A stretch of 64,000 nucleotides of DNA from Flavobacterium kayseriense (lineage in GTDB: Bacteria > Bacteroidota > Bacteroidia > Flavobacteriales > Flavobacteriaceae): the NCBI RefSeq assembly GCF_014305095.1, contig NZ_JACRUI010000002.1, positions 466,282-530,281 on the forward strand. Reading direction: 5' to 3'. Below the pieces are notes generated by a model, which saw only the letters and a list, made by a program, of their open reading frames with translations, had not been told where the DNA came from and searched no databases. The stretch's first letter is position 1. The number at the start of each line of letters is the position of its first letter. Below, in pieces: positions 28,587 through 38,351 of the stretch. A program made the translations under genes and the position numbers.

Positions 28587-29357
28587 TTATCGTGTAAATA
28601 TCAAAATAAAGGACAGTAGGGTGAGTGCCAACGAGGTAAAAGTGGTTACCAATGTGACATCTGGACTTATCGTGCGGTATTTAGGCTCCACATATACTAC
28701 ATCATTCTGGGCCATATAGTAATAAGGAGAATTGATAAAATCAGCCTTGGTCACGTCTACCCTATGGTAGGATTTTACACCATCGATATCACGTATTACT
28801 AAAATATTATCCCTCCTAGAAGTAGGCCTTAAATCACCTGCCATTGTTAAAGCTTCAATTAAGGTAAAACGATCTGAACTCACTTGAAAAACGCCGGGAC
28901 CACCAACTTCACCTTGAACTACCACCTTAAAATTTTCTAGACGAATGGTAATGATTGGGTTTTTAATATAAGCGGAAATTTTCTTTTTGAAAAGGGCTAA
29001 AACCTCAGAACGTGTCAGACCACTTAATTTCAATCTTCCTAATTCTGGAAAATCAATATAACCATCAGCATCTACTAAATAATTAGTAATCCCAGAACTA
29101 CTAGCTGACCCTCCACCTGTTGCACCAACGTTGGAAGGATTCAAGTTAAAAGGAGCTGTAATCGTTGGATCTTCAGCAGAAATATTTATTTTGAGTAAGT
29201 CATCCGGTTGAATTCTTATTTCATAAGAATTCAACTTTTCTTGAGCCATCGTTTCAATGTTTTGATAGTACAAAATATCTTTCTTCGGAGTACAAGAAAA
29301 AATAAAAGGAATCAAAAAAAGTACCAAGGATTTTTTTGATAAGAATAAATATTTCAT
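28587..29357 (-). CDS. Wza-like polysaccharide export lipoprotein
   Basis: 256 residues. A signal peptide ends in a lipobox FIFSC with Cys22. The periplasmic export domain starts IRIQPDDLLKINIS, and a SLBB-like domain contains VVQGEVGGPGVFQV near 148. The C-terminal hydrophobic stretch SLALTLLSFILIF probably spans the outer membrane, in the shorter form common in Bacteroidota. It should form the outer-membrane channel for the Wzc-dependent glycan. The operon with wzc is tight (4 bp). Confidence 0.92.
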   Translation of the reverse strand: MKYLFLSKKSLVLFLIPFIFSCTPKKDILYYQNIETMAQEKLNSYEIRIQPDDLLKINISAEDPTITAPFNLNPSNVGATGGGSASSSGITNYLVDADGYIDFPELGRLKLSGLTRSEVLALFKKKISAYIKNPIITIRLENFKVVVQGEVGGPGVFQVSSDRFTLIEALTMAGDLRPTSRRDNILVIRDIDGVKSYHRVDVTKADFINSPYYYMAQNDVVYVEPKYRTISPDVTLVTTFTSLALTLLSFILIFTR

Positions 29358-29419
29358 AGAATAATTGTATTGTTTATTGAAGACATGTTATCTGTTTTCC
29401 TAAAGTTTTATTGGACATT

Positions 29420-29435
29420 AAAACACTAGTGTTTT
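29420..29435. promoter_or_regulatory. 16-bp perfect palindrome in the wza 5' region
   Basis: AAAACACTAGTGTTTT is a perfect inverted repeat about 60 bp upstream of the wza-like start. It lies just downstream of a candidate -7 box, so it would be in the 5' leader. It could be a repressor site or a small hairpin. Confidence 0.4.
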
Positions 29436-29460
29436 TCACTACTGATTGGCTAACGTCGCG

Positions 29461-29468
29461 CAAATATA
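29461..29468 (-). promoter_or_regulatory. Candidate Bacteroidota -7 element for the wza-wzc operon
   Basis: The minus strand reads TATATTTG, an exact TAnnTTTG match, about 104 bp upstream of the wza-like start, in a 241 bp gap after the aminotransferase gene. A -33 TTTG is not clear, so support is moderate. Confidence 0.45.
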
Positions 29469-29598
29469 GGTATTAACTCCTTAATTGTAGCTATTTTTTT
29501 AGTAAGTGATCTCATTTTTTGCTCTCCTGCTAGTTGAAATAGTTTTACCTGCATTTCACTAAAAATAAATTACTAAGTAAGAATGTAGCCCCTCTATT

Positions 29599-30738
29599 TT
29601 AAGTAATGATAGTTATGAAAGCCTTTTTTATTCTTTCGCGATCATTATCTGAGAGGTTAGACCCTGAAGGGAGGCATAAACCTGTGTTAAAAAGTGTTTC
29701 AGCAACAGTACCACCATAATAGGGATACTTCTTAAAAACAGGTTGTAGATGCATCGGTTTCCACAAGGGTCTCGATTCGATATTTTCCTGTTCCAAAGCC
29801 AAACGGATCGATTCCGCAGTAAGTCCGTTACTTTTTTCTGGATCTATTAAAATAGCCGTCAACCAATGATTAGAATAATAGTCATCGTTAATGGGATTAA
29901 AAACGGTGATCCCGTCATAATCATGGAATAATTCTTTGTAAAAAGCATGCATTTCCCTGCGCAGGTCAATATGTTTATCTAGTACTTCCATTTGACCGCG
30001 ACCAATGCCTGCACATACATTGCTCATTCTGTAATTATATCCTATCTCGGAATGTTCGTAGTGGGGAGCATTGTCTCTAGCTTGGGTCGCTAGAAAAATA
30101 GCTTTATCCTTTACAACTTTGTTAGGACTTACAATGGCTCCTCCCCCTGAAGTAGTTATAATCTTGTTACCATTAAAAGACAAAACGCCTATATCTCCAA
30201 AGTTGCCACATTTTTGCCCTTTATAGGTACTTCCTAAAGCCTCTGCACTATCCTCTAAAATTGGAATTTCATATTTATTTGCAATGGATCGCACCGCTTC
30301 TACTTGATAAGGCATACCGTATAAGTGCACTGCAATAATTGCTTTTGGCTTTTTGCCCTTTAAAATTCGATCTTGTATAGCTTCTTCCAATGCAGTAGGA
30401 CATAAATTCCAGGTATCTATTTCACTATCTAGAAATACAGGAGTAGCACCTAAATATAAAATAGGATTCGCTGAAGCGCTAAAGGTCATACTTTGGCAAA
30501 TCACCTCATCTCCGCTTTGCACTCCTAATAACACAAGCCCTAAATGTATGGCCGCCGTACCCGAACTCAAAGCACCCACATGGCAGTCACTGCCTAAATA
30601 AGTTTCTAAATCCTTTTCCAGTCCGTTTACATTAGGTCCTAAAGGAGCCACCCAATTGGTATCGAATGCTTCTTGAACAAACTTTTGCTCACTTCCTCCC
30701 ATATGCGGTGAAGAGAGCCATATTTTTGAGTTACTCAT
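29599..30738 (-). CDS. DegT/DnrJ-family sugar aminotransferase (PglE-like)
   Basis: 379 residues, PLP-dependent. The start SSPHMGGSEQKFVQEAFDTN is the PglE/LegC-type N-terminus. The PLP lysine is in SFNGNKIITTSGGG near 187-200, with LEDSAEALGS near 158. It would transaminate UDP-4-keto-6-deoxy-GlcNAc, made by the dehydratase at 19654, to the 4-amino sugar. Its start overlaps the PglD-like stop by 8 bp, so the order PglC-PglD-PglE is coupled as in bacillosamine clusters. Confidence 0.88.
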   Translation of the reverse strand: MSNSKIWLSSPHMGGSEQKFVQEAFDTNWVAPLGPNVNGLEKDLETYLGSDCHVGALSSGTAAIHLGLVLLGVQSGDEVICQSMTFSASANPILYLGATPVFLDSEIDTWNLCPTALEEAIQDRILKGKKPKAIIAVHLYGMPYQVEAVRSIANKYEIPILEDSAEALGSTYKGQKCGNFGDIGVLSFNGNKIITTSGGGAIVSPNKVVKDKAIFLATQARDNAPHYEHSEIGYNYRMSNVCAGIGRGQMEVLDKHIDLRREMHAFYKELFHDYDGITVFNPINDDYYSNHWLTAILIDPEKSNGLTAESIRLALEQENIESRPLWKPMHLQPVFKKYPYYGGTVAETLFNTGLCLPSGSNLSDNDRERIKKAFITIIT

Positions 30739-31348
30739 TTTTTATATTTTTTATAATTCGTCCCGGATTGCCCACCACTGTAGCATAATCAGGAACGTCA
30801 CTTAGTATTACAGCACCTGCTCCAACTGTAGCCCATTTACCAATTGTAACTCCTTGAATAACACAGGCTCCTACCCCTATGTGTGCACCTTCTTTTACAA
30901 GAACTGCTCCGCTTAGTGTAGCATTTGGAGAAATATGAACAAAGTCAGCAAGCTGGCAGTCATGTTCTATGATAGCAGCGGTGTTGATAATGCAATGTTT
31001 ACCAATAGTAGCGCTGGCATTAATAACAGCACTCGACATAACAACTGTTCCTTCCTCTATGACCGCGTAGCGAGAAATAACAGCTGAGGGATGTATTGCA
31101 GTACAAAAACGTAGACTCATTCTTTCTACTATATTTTTGCGTATCGCGTTATCACCAATAGCAATTATCATTTTTTGCGAACCGATAGCAATTAAATCGG
31201 AAGAATGCAGAACAGCGATCCCTAAAAGTTCCTTTTTAGCAGGATCATCATCAATGATTGCGCTGATATTTTGATTATTTTCCTGCAAAATATCGATAAC
31301 CACTTTACAATGCCCACTAGCTCCGTATAAATAAGTACTACTGTCCAT
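30731..31348 (-). CDS. Sugar N-acetyltransferase (PglD/NeuD family)
   Basis: About 205 residues from the ATG at 31348, which precedes [16 protein letters not shown], the standard NeuD/PglD start. A longer frame to 31372 would overlap pglC by 35 bp. The N-terminal half binds UDP-sugar ([16 protein letters not shown]). The C-terminal half is a left-handed beta-helix of hexapeptide repeats ([29 protein letters not shown] blocks) with the catalytic His in [14 protein letters not shown]. It should make UDP-di-N-acetylbacillosamine. Confidence 0.87.
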   Translation of the reverse strand: MDSSTYLYGASGHCKVVIDILQENNQNISAIIDDDPAKKELLGIAVLHSSDLIAIGSQKMIIAIGDNAIRKNIVERMSLRFCTAIHPSAVISRYAVIEEGTVVMSSAVINASATIGKHCIINTAAIIEHDCQLADFVHISPNATLSGAVLVKEGAHIGVGACVIQGVTIGKWATVGAGAVILSDVPDYATVVGNPGRIIKNIKNE

Positions 31349-31940
31349 TGAACGGCTCAATTGTTGCAGCATCGGCTGCAGTTATCCCTTCGCTTTTTAT
31401 CACTTTTAAAATCGTTTTAAATATAATTTTCATATCCAAAAGAAACGAAATATGATCTACATACCACACATCCAACTCAAACTTTTTGTCCCAACTAATC
31501 GCATTACGGCCATTAACTTGAGCCCAACCCGTTATTCCAGGTTTTACATCATGACGCCTTTTTTGAGTTTCTGAATAGAGATGCAAGTACTGCACTAATA
31601 AAGGACGAGGCCCTATCAAACTCATATCTCCTTTTATTACATTTACTAATTGCGGAATCTCATCTAAGGAAGTCTTGCGTACAAAACTACCAATTTTGGT
31701 TAAACGGACTGCATCAGAAAGCAAATTTCCGTGACTGTCCGTTTTATCATTCATCGTTTTGAACTTAATGATTTTAAAAATAATCCCTCTTTTCCCAGGA
31801 CGCAACTGAAAAAAAAACGGTTTCCCTTGATTAGCTACAAACAACCCTATTGTAATTAACAAAAACAAAGGGCTTAGCAAAAGGAATCCTGTCAGTGCAA
31901 GAATTACATCTAGTATTCGTTTAAAAAAAGATTTATACAT
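31338..31940 (-). CDS. Initiating sugar-phosphate transferase (PglC-like)
   Basis: 200 residues, a monotopic polyprenol-phosphate phosphoglycosyl transferase. One N-terminal re-entrant helix ([20 protein letters not shown]) is followed by [17 protein letters not shown], the catalytic [20 protein letters not shown] near 97-116, and [16 protein letters not shown]. The small PglC form lacks the extra membrane helices of WbaP. It would load the bacillosamine-type sugar phosphate onto undecaprenyl phosphate. It overlaps both neighbours, a coupled cassette. Confidence 0.92.
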   Translation of the reverse strand: MYKSFFKRILDVILALTGFLLLSPLFLLITIGLFVANQGKPFFFQLRPGKRGIIFKIIKFKTMNDKTDSHGNLLSDAVRLTKIGSFVRKTSLDEIPQLVNVIKGDMSLIGPRPLLVQYLHLYSETQKRRHDVKPGITGWAQVNGRNAISWDKKFELDVWYVDHISFLLDMKIIFKTILKVIKSEGITAADAATIEPFNGQ

Positions 31941-33111
31941 TTTTCATTGCGATTTTATATTCCATTGCGATTGCATCCCAAACCAGTTGCTGTTCGTATC
32001 TAAAAACTATCATTTCACGACTATTCCTTTTTAATTCAGTGTACAAATTACTATCCTCAACTATTTTTTGCATTGCCTCGCAAATGGCAACTTCATCTTT
32101 TACTGGAATTATAAGCCCGTTTTTTCCGTTTACTATAATTTCATTACTGCCATTAATATCCGTAACGATAGACGGTAAACCCATTGCTCCGGCTTGCAAA
32201 ACCACATTCGGAAAACCTTCGCGATAACTAGGAAATACTAAAGCATTGGCAATAGCATAGTAGGAACGCACCTCTAATTGAAAACCCACCGAGATAATAT
32301 TTTTATTTTTCGCCATCGTTTGTAGCGTTTCAGGCAGCAAAGGATCTAGCTGGGATTCTAATGGCCCAACAAGCAATAGCTTTAGTTCTCCATTAGTTGA
32401 AGTATTCTCGACTTCGCTCGAACTGATATTGAGTTGCGAAAAAGCATGAACTAATTCATTAATACCCTTATCGCCCACTAAACGACCCACAAAAATAAAA
32501 ACAAAATCATTTTTACAAATTCCAAGCTCGTTTCGCAATGCTTCCTGCTCTGTATTTGAAACTTGCTCTTTTGTAAAATATGCTGTATCAATACCATTCA
32601 CATTACCGTTGGCTAGTATTTTCAACGGTTTATTAGTAATATTATATGCCAGCAAATCATTTTTAACTCCCAAACCTTCAGGATAAATATTTGTGGCAGC
32701 CGAACATAGTAACCGATCCATCGAAATTAAAAGCTGCTGTAAAAACCCTTTTTTAGTTGGGAAAACAAGCCCCGTAAAGGTGTGCATTCTGACCGGCACA
32801 CCCGCTAGTTTTGCGGCTAGCATAGATAACAACCCTGCTTTTGGCGTAATAGAATGTACTATTTGTGGTTTTTCTTTTATGAACAAAACATACAATTGCC
32901 ACAAAGAAACCAAATCTTGGATCGGACTGATATTACGCTGCATTGGAATATTGACCGTTCGTACCTGTTCCCTTTTAGCAACCGTTCTCAGGTGATCGTC
33001 CTCACCAGAAACAGCCACAACTTCATACTGCTGTTGCAAAAAAGCCAATTGTCCTTTCAGTAAAAAGTCGAGCGATAGGGAGATTGTAGATGTTCGAATT
33101 ATTTTTGTCAA
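31933..33111 (-). CDS. Glycosyltransferase family 4 (PglA-like), with a repeat-derived insertion
   Basis: 392 residues, GT-B fold. [20 protein letters not shown] near 87-106 and [15 protein letters not shown], then [18 protein letters not shown] near 207-224 and [19 protein letters not shown] near 300-318. It follows the pattern of PglA-type enzymes that add the second sugar to undecaprenyl-PP-bacillosamine. Residues 229-240 ([12 protein letters not shown]) interrupt the usual short loop before KLLLVGP; their DNA matches a palindromic half-repeat of the 1-1160 array. It overlaps pglC by 8 bp. Confidence 0.88.
   Translation of the reverse strand: MTKIIRTSTISLSLDFLLKGQLAFLQQQYEVVAVSGEDDHLRTVAKREQVRTVNIPMQRNISPIQDLVSLWQLYVLFIKEKPQIVHSITPKAGLLSMLAAKLAGVPVRMHTFTGLVFPTKKGFLQQLLISMDRLLCSAATNIYPEGLGVKNDLLAYNITNKPLKILANGNVNGIDTAYFTKEQVSNTEQEALRNELGICKNDFVFIFVGRLVGDKGINELVHAFSQLNISSSEVENTSTNGELKLLLVGPLESQLDPLLPETLQTMAKNKNIISVGFQLEVRSYYAIANALVFPSYREGFPNVVLQAGAMGLPSIVTDINGSNEIIVNGKNGLIIPVKDEVAICEAMQKIVEDSNLYTELKRNSREMIVFRYEQQLVWDAIAMEYKIAMKNV
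32392..32430. repeat. Half-copy of the palindromic repeat inside a coding sequence
   Basis: Plus-strand 32404-32426 reads ATTCTCGACTTCGCTCGAAC and then TGA. It matches the left half-element of the 1-1160 array with two differences in 23 bases. It is read in frame in the glycosyltransferase at 31933-33111 as part of SSEVENTS; the array itself, read in the same direction, gives NSSGVENLF. Confidence 0.8.
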
Positions 33112-33113
33112 AG

Positions 33114-33989
33114 TTATTGAAATCTTACTTTATATTGAATTAATAGATAAAGCATAAATCCGAAAGGAATAGCCATTAGTGTCAATACTTTTTCTGGCGA
33201 ATCTTTCAAAAAATTTCTTTTCTTCAAAATAATACAACTAGAAATATAATGTACGGCCTCTATAAACTTACGTTTAGTAGATTTAGAGTACTTCATCGTA
33301 GTGATACGGTTGTAGATAAACCCCTTGGGATATTTTAAGTACTGAGCGAACATGGTATTACTTGAACCCGTTTCCTGATATTCGACAATTACTAATACTT
33401 CATTTAGCGTTGCTAATTGGTATTCTTTGTCGATAAACAAATATTTGGTACCAAGTCCAACGTATTTTTCACCTTCAAACACGGGATAATCAGGATAGAG
33501 ATTAATAATAGCTGTACGATACACTAATTTTTTATCTCCCGTCCCTCCGTTTAGATAAAAATCTTCAAGTGTAGTATACGCAGTATTAAACTTAGAACCA
33601 ATAATTTGTCCTGTAGGAACGGCATCCAAACCGATAAGACCCGCAATTTTATCATCATTAGTAGTTTCCCATTTTGCTAGAATAAGTTCTACTGCATTAT
33701 TTGGCATAAAATCATCTGAGTCGATGCATGTATTTAACTCGGCAGTTATGTTCTTATAGGCTGTATTGTGTGCCCCATGCATGCCTTGATTATTTTGATA
33801 AATATAACGAATTGCTATTTTCTGCTCTTTTATCCATGCTGACACCAATGCTGCTGTACCATCAACAGAACCATCATCAACAATCAACCAATCAAAATTT
33901 GTATTGGTTTGCTCACACAAACTATTGTATAATCGTGGTAGTAAATGCGCTCGATTGTAAGCAGGAGTAAAAACGGTTAATTTTGTCAT
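33114..33989 (-). CDS. Glycosyltransferase family 2
   Basis: 291 residues. LTVFTPAYNRAHLLPRLYNS at 4-23, LIVDDGSVDGT near 35-45, and a metal motif CIDSDDFMP near 92-100. It is a paralogue of the protein at 41813-42706 (FTVFTPAFNRKSFL, WLIVDDGSEDDT, VIVDSDDV), so the same linkage type may be made twice in the locus. It is 2 bp from the next gene and overlaps the previous by 4 bp. Specificity unknown. Confidence 0.86.
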   Translation of the reverse strand: MTKLTVFTPAYNRAHLLPRLYNSLCEQTNTNFDWLIVDDGSVDGTAALVSAWIKEQKIAIRYIYQNNQGMHGAHNTAYKNITAELNTCIDSDDFMPNNAVELILAKWETTNDDKIAGLIGLDAVPTGQIIGSKFNTAYTTLEDFYLNGGTGDKKLVYRTAIINLYPDYPVFEGEKYVGLGTKYLFIDKEYQLATLNEVLVIVEYQETGSSNTMFAQYLKYPKGFIYNRITTMKYSKSTKRKFIEAVHYISSCIILKKRNFLKDSPEKVLTLMAIPFGFMLYLLIQYKVRFQ

Positions 33990-35101
33990 TTTGTTTTTTG
34001 TAAAAGTGCGGTATATTTAGCTTCCAAAGTCTTCACATTATTAGCAATATCATATCCCTTCGCAACAATCAAAGATGAAACATCTATTTTCTGGAGTTGT
34101 TTTAAATCATGAATTTTATTGGCCCATGCAGTAGCGGATTCTTTTAAAGAAATAACGGTAACCTGCTCTGGAATTAAAATAGCTTCTTTTGGAATACCAT
34201 CAGAGATTACCGAATAAATACCTGAGGCTTGTGCCTCAACTAGAGAGACGGGTAAACCTTCAAATAAAGAAGGAAAAAGGAAAACATCCATACCTTGAAG
34301 CAGCTGATTTACATCATCTCTCAACCCCAAAAACACTACTTGCTGCTCGATTCCCATTAAAGCTACTTGTTCTTGAACATTTGACTTCAATTCTCCGTCA
34401 CCTACCAAAAACAATCTTTGATTGGCATCAAGCTGTATAAGTTCTTTAAAAATAGCTATTAAAAACTCATGATTTTTTTGAACATTAAAACGACCTACAT
34501 GAATGAAGTTTTTAGTTTGGGATGCTTTTAATTTTTCTCGCGTTTCTAAAGCTTTCTTTTGATTGTAAGCGAAGGAGTCCGCAGCGATAGCATTAGTCAT
34601 TGTAAACGCCTTCGCTGCATTTTTCTTACCAAAAAGCCAAATACTAGCCTCATCACCACAAGTAAAAAAGGCATTAACATAAGGCTTCATACTTTTTTTG
34701 AGCCACCATCTAAAAGGCGTTTTGAAATCCCATTTAGGATTGGCATTGTGTCCATGAGCAATAATAACTGGAACACCGCGCTTGTGTGCTTCTTTGTAAA
34801 AAAAATAGCCTAATTCAGAGCATTGACCATGAATGATCAAGTAGCTGTTGTTATTAAAAAACTGAGTGATTTCAGACTGATATGTTTTTATCGTATTTAA
34901 TCCTAATGCTGAAAACTGAAAAATTTTGCCACCTAATGAAATTACTTCATCATCATAAGCTCCTTTTTCCTGCCTATGCACAGCAAAATCGAATTGAAAC
35001 TTAGTACGATCTAACTTCCTGTAATAGTTCATTACGTTAGTTTCAGCACCACCACGATTTAAGATGGTAAAAAGTTGTAAGACGCGAATAGGCTCTTGCA
35101 T
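33986..35101 (-). CDS. Glycosyltransferase family 4
   Basis: 371 residues, GT-B fold. N-terminal RVLQLFTILNRGGAETNVMN (5-24) and HGHNANPKW near 121 form the acceptor half. The donor half has FIHVGRFNVQKNHEFLI near 202 and the E-x7-E block SLFEGLPVSLVEAQASG near 290-306. This resembles capsular GT4 proteins of the EpsF type. It overlaps the downstream gene by 4 bp. Specificity unknown. Confidence 0.88.
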   Translation of the reverse strand: MQEPIRVLQLFTILNRGGAETNVMNYYRKLDRTKFQFDFAVHRQEKGAYDDEVISLGGKIFQFSALGLNTIKTYQSEITQFFNNNSYLIIHGQCSELGYFFYKEAHKRGVPVIIAHGHNANPKWDFKTPFRWWLKKSMKPYVNAFFTCGDEASIWLFGKKNAAKAFTMTNAIAADSFAYNQKKALETREKLKASQTKNFIHVGRFNVQKNHEFLIAIFKELIQLDANQRLFLVGDGELKSNVQEQVALMGIEQQVVFLGLRDDVNQLLQGMDVFLFPSLFEGLPVSLVEAQASGIYSVISDGIPKEAILIPEQVTVISLKESATAWANKIHDLKQLQKIDVSSLIVAKGYDIANNVKTLEAKYTALLQKTK

Positions 35102-35105
35102 AGAA

Positions 35106-36152
35106 TTATTTTTTAATCATTTTTTTGATTGCCATCAACATTAAAAACAAGGGTAGGGGCATGTCATACTTAGCGAAAAAGAAAAATAGTTTCCAATGAA
35201 GCGGAAAATAAACCAATTTAAGGTTTTTTATAGCATCACGATATCTTTTAGAATTAAGTATATGTTTTATATTACTATATTTTTTAAAAAACGAGTTAGC
35301 AGAATACAACTCATTTAATCCCAATCCTATTATACTTAATGAAATTCTGTTTTGTAAAGCTTCCTGATAGCTTTCATCCAATCGTTCATTTTTTAAAAAT
35401 TCCTCTAGAATTGAGTACAATCTGTCCCACTGAACAACTAATCTAGACTTGTAAACAGAGGTCAAGGAACTTAAATTATTTTTTCTATAGTGATAAAGAC
35501 ATTGATGTATGTTCGAAATTGATTTCACGTATTTAAAAACAAAAGCATTAAATAATAGGTCCTCGGTCCCAATTTGCTTACAATCGGTAAAATATATCTT
35601 ATTATCCTTTATGATTGTTGCTTTGTACAATTTTCCCCAAGCAGTAACTATTGAATCTGCATTTTCAGGACGAGCTAATTCATATTGGAACAAACCAAGT
35701 ATTCTTCTATGTATTTTTCTTGATTCACTTTCGTTAAAAAATAAATTATTTTTTAAAATAAATTTTTCTTCAGTATAATTTGAAAATTCTTTACGATAAG
35801 AGAACAAAACGACATCTGCATGCGTACTTTTTACATTCTCTATTAAAAACTTGCAGGTATCCAAATCAATCCAATCATCACTATCTACAAAAAGAATATA
35901 TTGTCCTTTTGCGTAATCTATTCCAGTATTTCTTGCGCCAGACAGCCCTTTATTTTCTTGATTTATTAATTTTATTCTACTATCCAATTGTTGATACTCT
36001 TTGCAAATTTCAAGACTATTATCTGTAGAGCCGTCATTAATTAAAATGATCTCTAGTTGATCATAAGTTTGATTGATAATACTGTCTAAACATTGCTTTA
36101 AGTAAGAGGCAACATTATACACCGGAACTATCACACTAATTAAATGGTTCAT
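35106..36152 (-). CDS. Glycosyltransferase family 2
   Basis: 348 residues. LISVIVPVYNVASYLKQCLD at 4-23, ILINDGSTDNS near 36-46, the acceptor loop GLSGARNTGIDYAKG and the metal site FVDSDDWID near 89-97. A conserved GTEDLLFN lies near 205. It belongs to the EpsJ-like GT2 group, with relatives at 44031 and 47395. The C-terminal 60 residues are basic and aromatic, probably for membrane contact. Tight operon spacing (3-4 bp). Confidence 0.88.
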   Translation of the reverse strand: MNHLISVIVPVYNVASYLKQCLDSIINQTYDQLEIILINDGSTDNSLEICKEYQQLDSRIKLINQENKGLSGARNTGIDYAKGQYILFVDSDDWIDLDTCKFLIENVKSTHADVVLFSYRKEFSNYTEEKFILKNNLFFNESESRKIHRRILGLFQYELARPENADSIVTAWGKLYKATIIKDNKIYFTDCKQIGTEDLLFNAFVFKYVKSISNIHQCLYHYRKNNLSSLTSVYKSRLVVQWDRLYSILEEFLKNERLDESYQEALQNRISLSIIGLGLNELYSANSFFKKYSNIKHILNSKRYRDAIKNLKLVYFPLHWKLFFFFAKYDMPLPLFLMLMAIKKMIKK

Positions 36153-36155
36153 TAA

Positions 36156-37241
36156 TTATTGAGTTAAGATAACATTCATTAAGTAGGTAAAAGAAAAATA
36201 AGCCAGTAATACAGAAGCTAAAACTTGATGTTGTTTTTTGATCTGAATTTTAGTTAAGAAAGGATACACAATTATTATCCCCATCATAAACCAAGAGAGG
36301 TAGGCAAAGCGGTTGGAAAAGTTAGCTCGAATAACTAAAATCCAGAACCCATTAGAAGCTAAGTAGACGCAAACCAAACGATTGTAGATAGTGTTTTGAA
36401 ATTTTTTCTTGAAAATAAAAAAATAGGCGATGTAAACGGCGAAAGCACTGTATAATAAAAAATCCCAACGAAAACCAGTACTAGAAAACTCTCCTTGCTC
36501 ATTGGTACCTGTTAAATAGCTCACACGTTCATCGGCCATCAATCCCGCAAAAAGTCCTTCCCAAAATCCTCCTGAGACTAATGACAAAGGAATACAAGCT
36601 AACCAGCCGTAAAAATACTTTTTTACATCTGAATAAAAATAAGTTAAAACTAAGGCCGAGGTGGGTATAACAAGTGACTTATGAAAACCCAATGCCAAGA
36701 AAATAAATAGAACTTTAAAAACTATTTTATCGCGACTCAACGCAAATAAAAATAATGAAGTAGCTATACCGTTTCGAATACCATTTGTACCATAAGCCCA
36801 AAACGAAAAAGAACCAACCAACGCCACAAAAGCATAATAACTGTATTCCTTAAACCACTTTTTACAAGCTGCCCATAAAGGCACTACATACAATAACGCA
36901 CAGACTAAAAAAAACATGGAAGCCGACATTACTTGAGAGGCTGAGAACATAAAAAGTTCAAAGATGTAATCACTAGATTGAACCATTGGAAGCCCGTACT
37001 GATATTTCTCAAAAGATTGATTGTAAACAATCATATCTCCAAAACGCCAGCTTATTGGTCTCAAACCAATATATACAGCCGTAATAATAAGTAAAAATCT
37101 TTCTATTGTTTGAATACTACCCTTATTTCTTGTGGCATCAATTGATAGTGAAGATGCTCTAAAATAAGTAAATAACACTATGCACAGCAGTAAATTAAAA
37201 TAGGCTGACGTATAAAATTGTATAGGAACTAAGGTATTCAA
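36156..37241 (-). CDS. EpsG-family membrane protein, probable polysaccharide polymerase (Wzy-like)
   Basis: 361 residues with about ten hydrophobic segments. The family pattern is YIGLRPISWRFGDMIVYNQS near 56-75, then FWAYGTNGIRNGIATSLFLF near 145-165 with the conserved Arg, and an SLVSGGFWEG loop. EpsG and related proteins are the polymerases of Wzx/Wzy systems, joining repeat units on the periplasmic face. It is the only polymerase candidate in the window. No Wzx-type flippase with 12-14 helices is present. Confidence 0.82.
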   Translation of the reverse strand: MNTLVPIQFYTSAYFNLLLCIVLFTYFRASSLSIDATRNKGSIQTIERFLLIITAVYIGLRPISWRFGDMIVYNQSFEKYQYGLPMVQSSDYIFELFMFSASQVMSASMFFLVCALLYVVPLWAACKKWFKEYSYYAFVALVGSFSFWAYGTNGIRNGIATSLFLFALSRDKIVFKVLFIFLALGFHKSLVIPTSALVLTYFYSDVKKYFYGWLACIPLSLVSGGFWEGLFAGLMADERVSYLTGTNEQGEFSSTGFRWDFLLYSAFAVYIAYFFIFKKKFQNTIYNRLVCVYLASNGFWILVIRANFSNRFAYLSWFMMGIIIVYPFLTKIQIKKQHQVLASVLLAYFSFTYLMNVILTQ

Positions 37242-37244
37242 TTT

Positions 37245-38351
37245 TTATTTTATTTGAGTAAATAGATTATTCCATTGCATCATCACTTTCTCTTTAGAAA
37301 AATCACTGACGTTTTTTTTTGCATTTAGTGCCATGGTAGTTCTTAGAGTCGAGTTTCTCATAAGTTCCGTGAGCTTATAAACAAATGAAACACGATCATT
37401 TGGAGCTATTAAATAGCCATCTAAATCATTTTTAATAATATTTCTAGGCCCATAAGGACAATCGTAACTCACGATCGGAATAGCCGATGCTTTTGCTTCT
37501 AATAGAACCATCGGAAAGCATTCGGTCTGAGAAGTCATAGCATATATGGAAGCCTTTTCCATTTCTTGTTCCAAATTATTAATTGAGGGTAACAGAAGGA
37601 AACTATCGCTTAAATCTAAACTGTGAATTAAATTTTCAAGTTCAGCTGTCAACTTTTCATCTCCATCTCCGAACAATTTGAATTTCCAATCTGGAAAATC
37701 AAGATGAATCATTTTCCAAATATAAATCAATTCGTGAAATTGTTTAACAGGCGCAATTCGTCCCGCTGCTATAACCGTTTTTTCTTTTAATTCTAGTGAA
37801 TCTGAGCTAGGCTCGAAATCAGTAAAATTAGGTATTACAAACGTATTACATCCTGAAAAGTACGGAATTTCATCTTTGTTTAACACGACCAACGCATTGT
37901 ATTTTTTAAAAACAGAAGTCAACTTTCCTTTTATAGATTGTCTCCCCTCCTTTCCTGAAATCCCCACTACCACTCCTGAGGAATGCAATTCTTTTACTTT
38001 CGGAATTGATCTGGAGAGGAATGGCAAAAAAAATTGATCTGGCGTATAACTTATTGAAATAATCAGATCTGGTTTTATTTTTTTTATTAATTGGCGTAGT
38101 CTAAAAAAATGCTTTATGACCTTACTTAAATTCTTAGGATGAAAATAACTATATCCAGTTTGATACTTAATTTGCAAATCAAAACGGGACAATTTATGAT
38201 CTAACGGATATACATCAGGCCTATCGCATTGTTCGAAAGTCGTCAAGAAAATCTCATGCCCCTCATCAAGTAAATGGTTTATTTTTTGAGATAAAATCCG
38301 TTCTATACCACCATGGATATACAGCTGATTGGTACAATATAGAATTCTCAT
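37245..38351 (-). CDS. Glycosyltransferase family 4
   Basis: 368 residues, GT-B fold. ILYCTNQLYIHGGIERILSQ at 3-22, then LHSSGVVVG, KTVIAAGRIAPVKQFHELIY near 193-212, and the donor site SQTECFPMVLLEAKASA near 283-299 followed by YDCPYGPRNII. It is a tandem paralogue of the next protein (38348), with the same N-terminal plan and the shared FDCPHGPKDII block. It overlaps that gene by 4 bp. Specificity unknown. Confidence 0.88.
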   Translation of the reverse strand: MRILYCTNQLYIHGGIERILSQKINHLLDEGHEIFLTTFEQCDRPDVYPLDHKLSRFDLQIKYQTGYSYFHPKNLSKVIKHFFRLRQLIKKIKPDLIISISYTPDQFFLPFLSRSIPKVKELHSSGVVVGISGKEGRQSIKGKLTSVFKKYNALVVLNKDEIPYFSGCNTFVIPNFTDFEPSSDSLELKEKTVIAAGRIAPVKQFHELIYIWKMIHLDFPDWKFKLFGDGDEKLTAELENLIHSLDLSDSFLLLPSINNLEQEMEKASIYAMTSQTECFPMVLLEAKASAIPIVSYDCPYGPRNIIKNDLDGYLIAPNDRVSFVYKLTELMRNSTLRTTMALNAKKNVSDFSKEKVMMQWNNLFTQIK

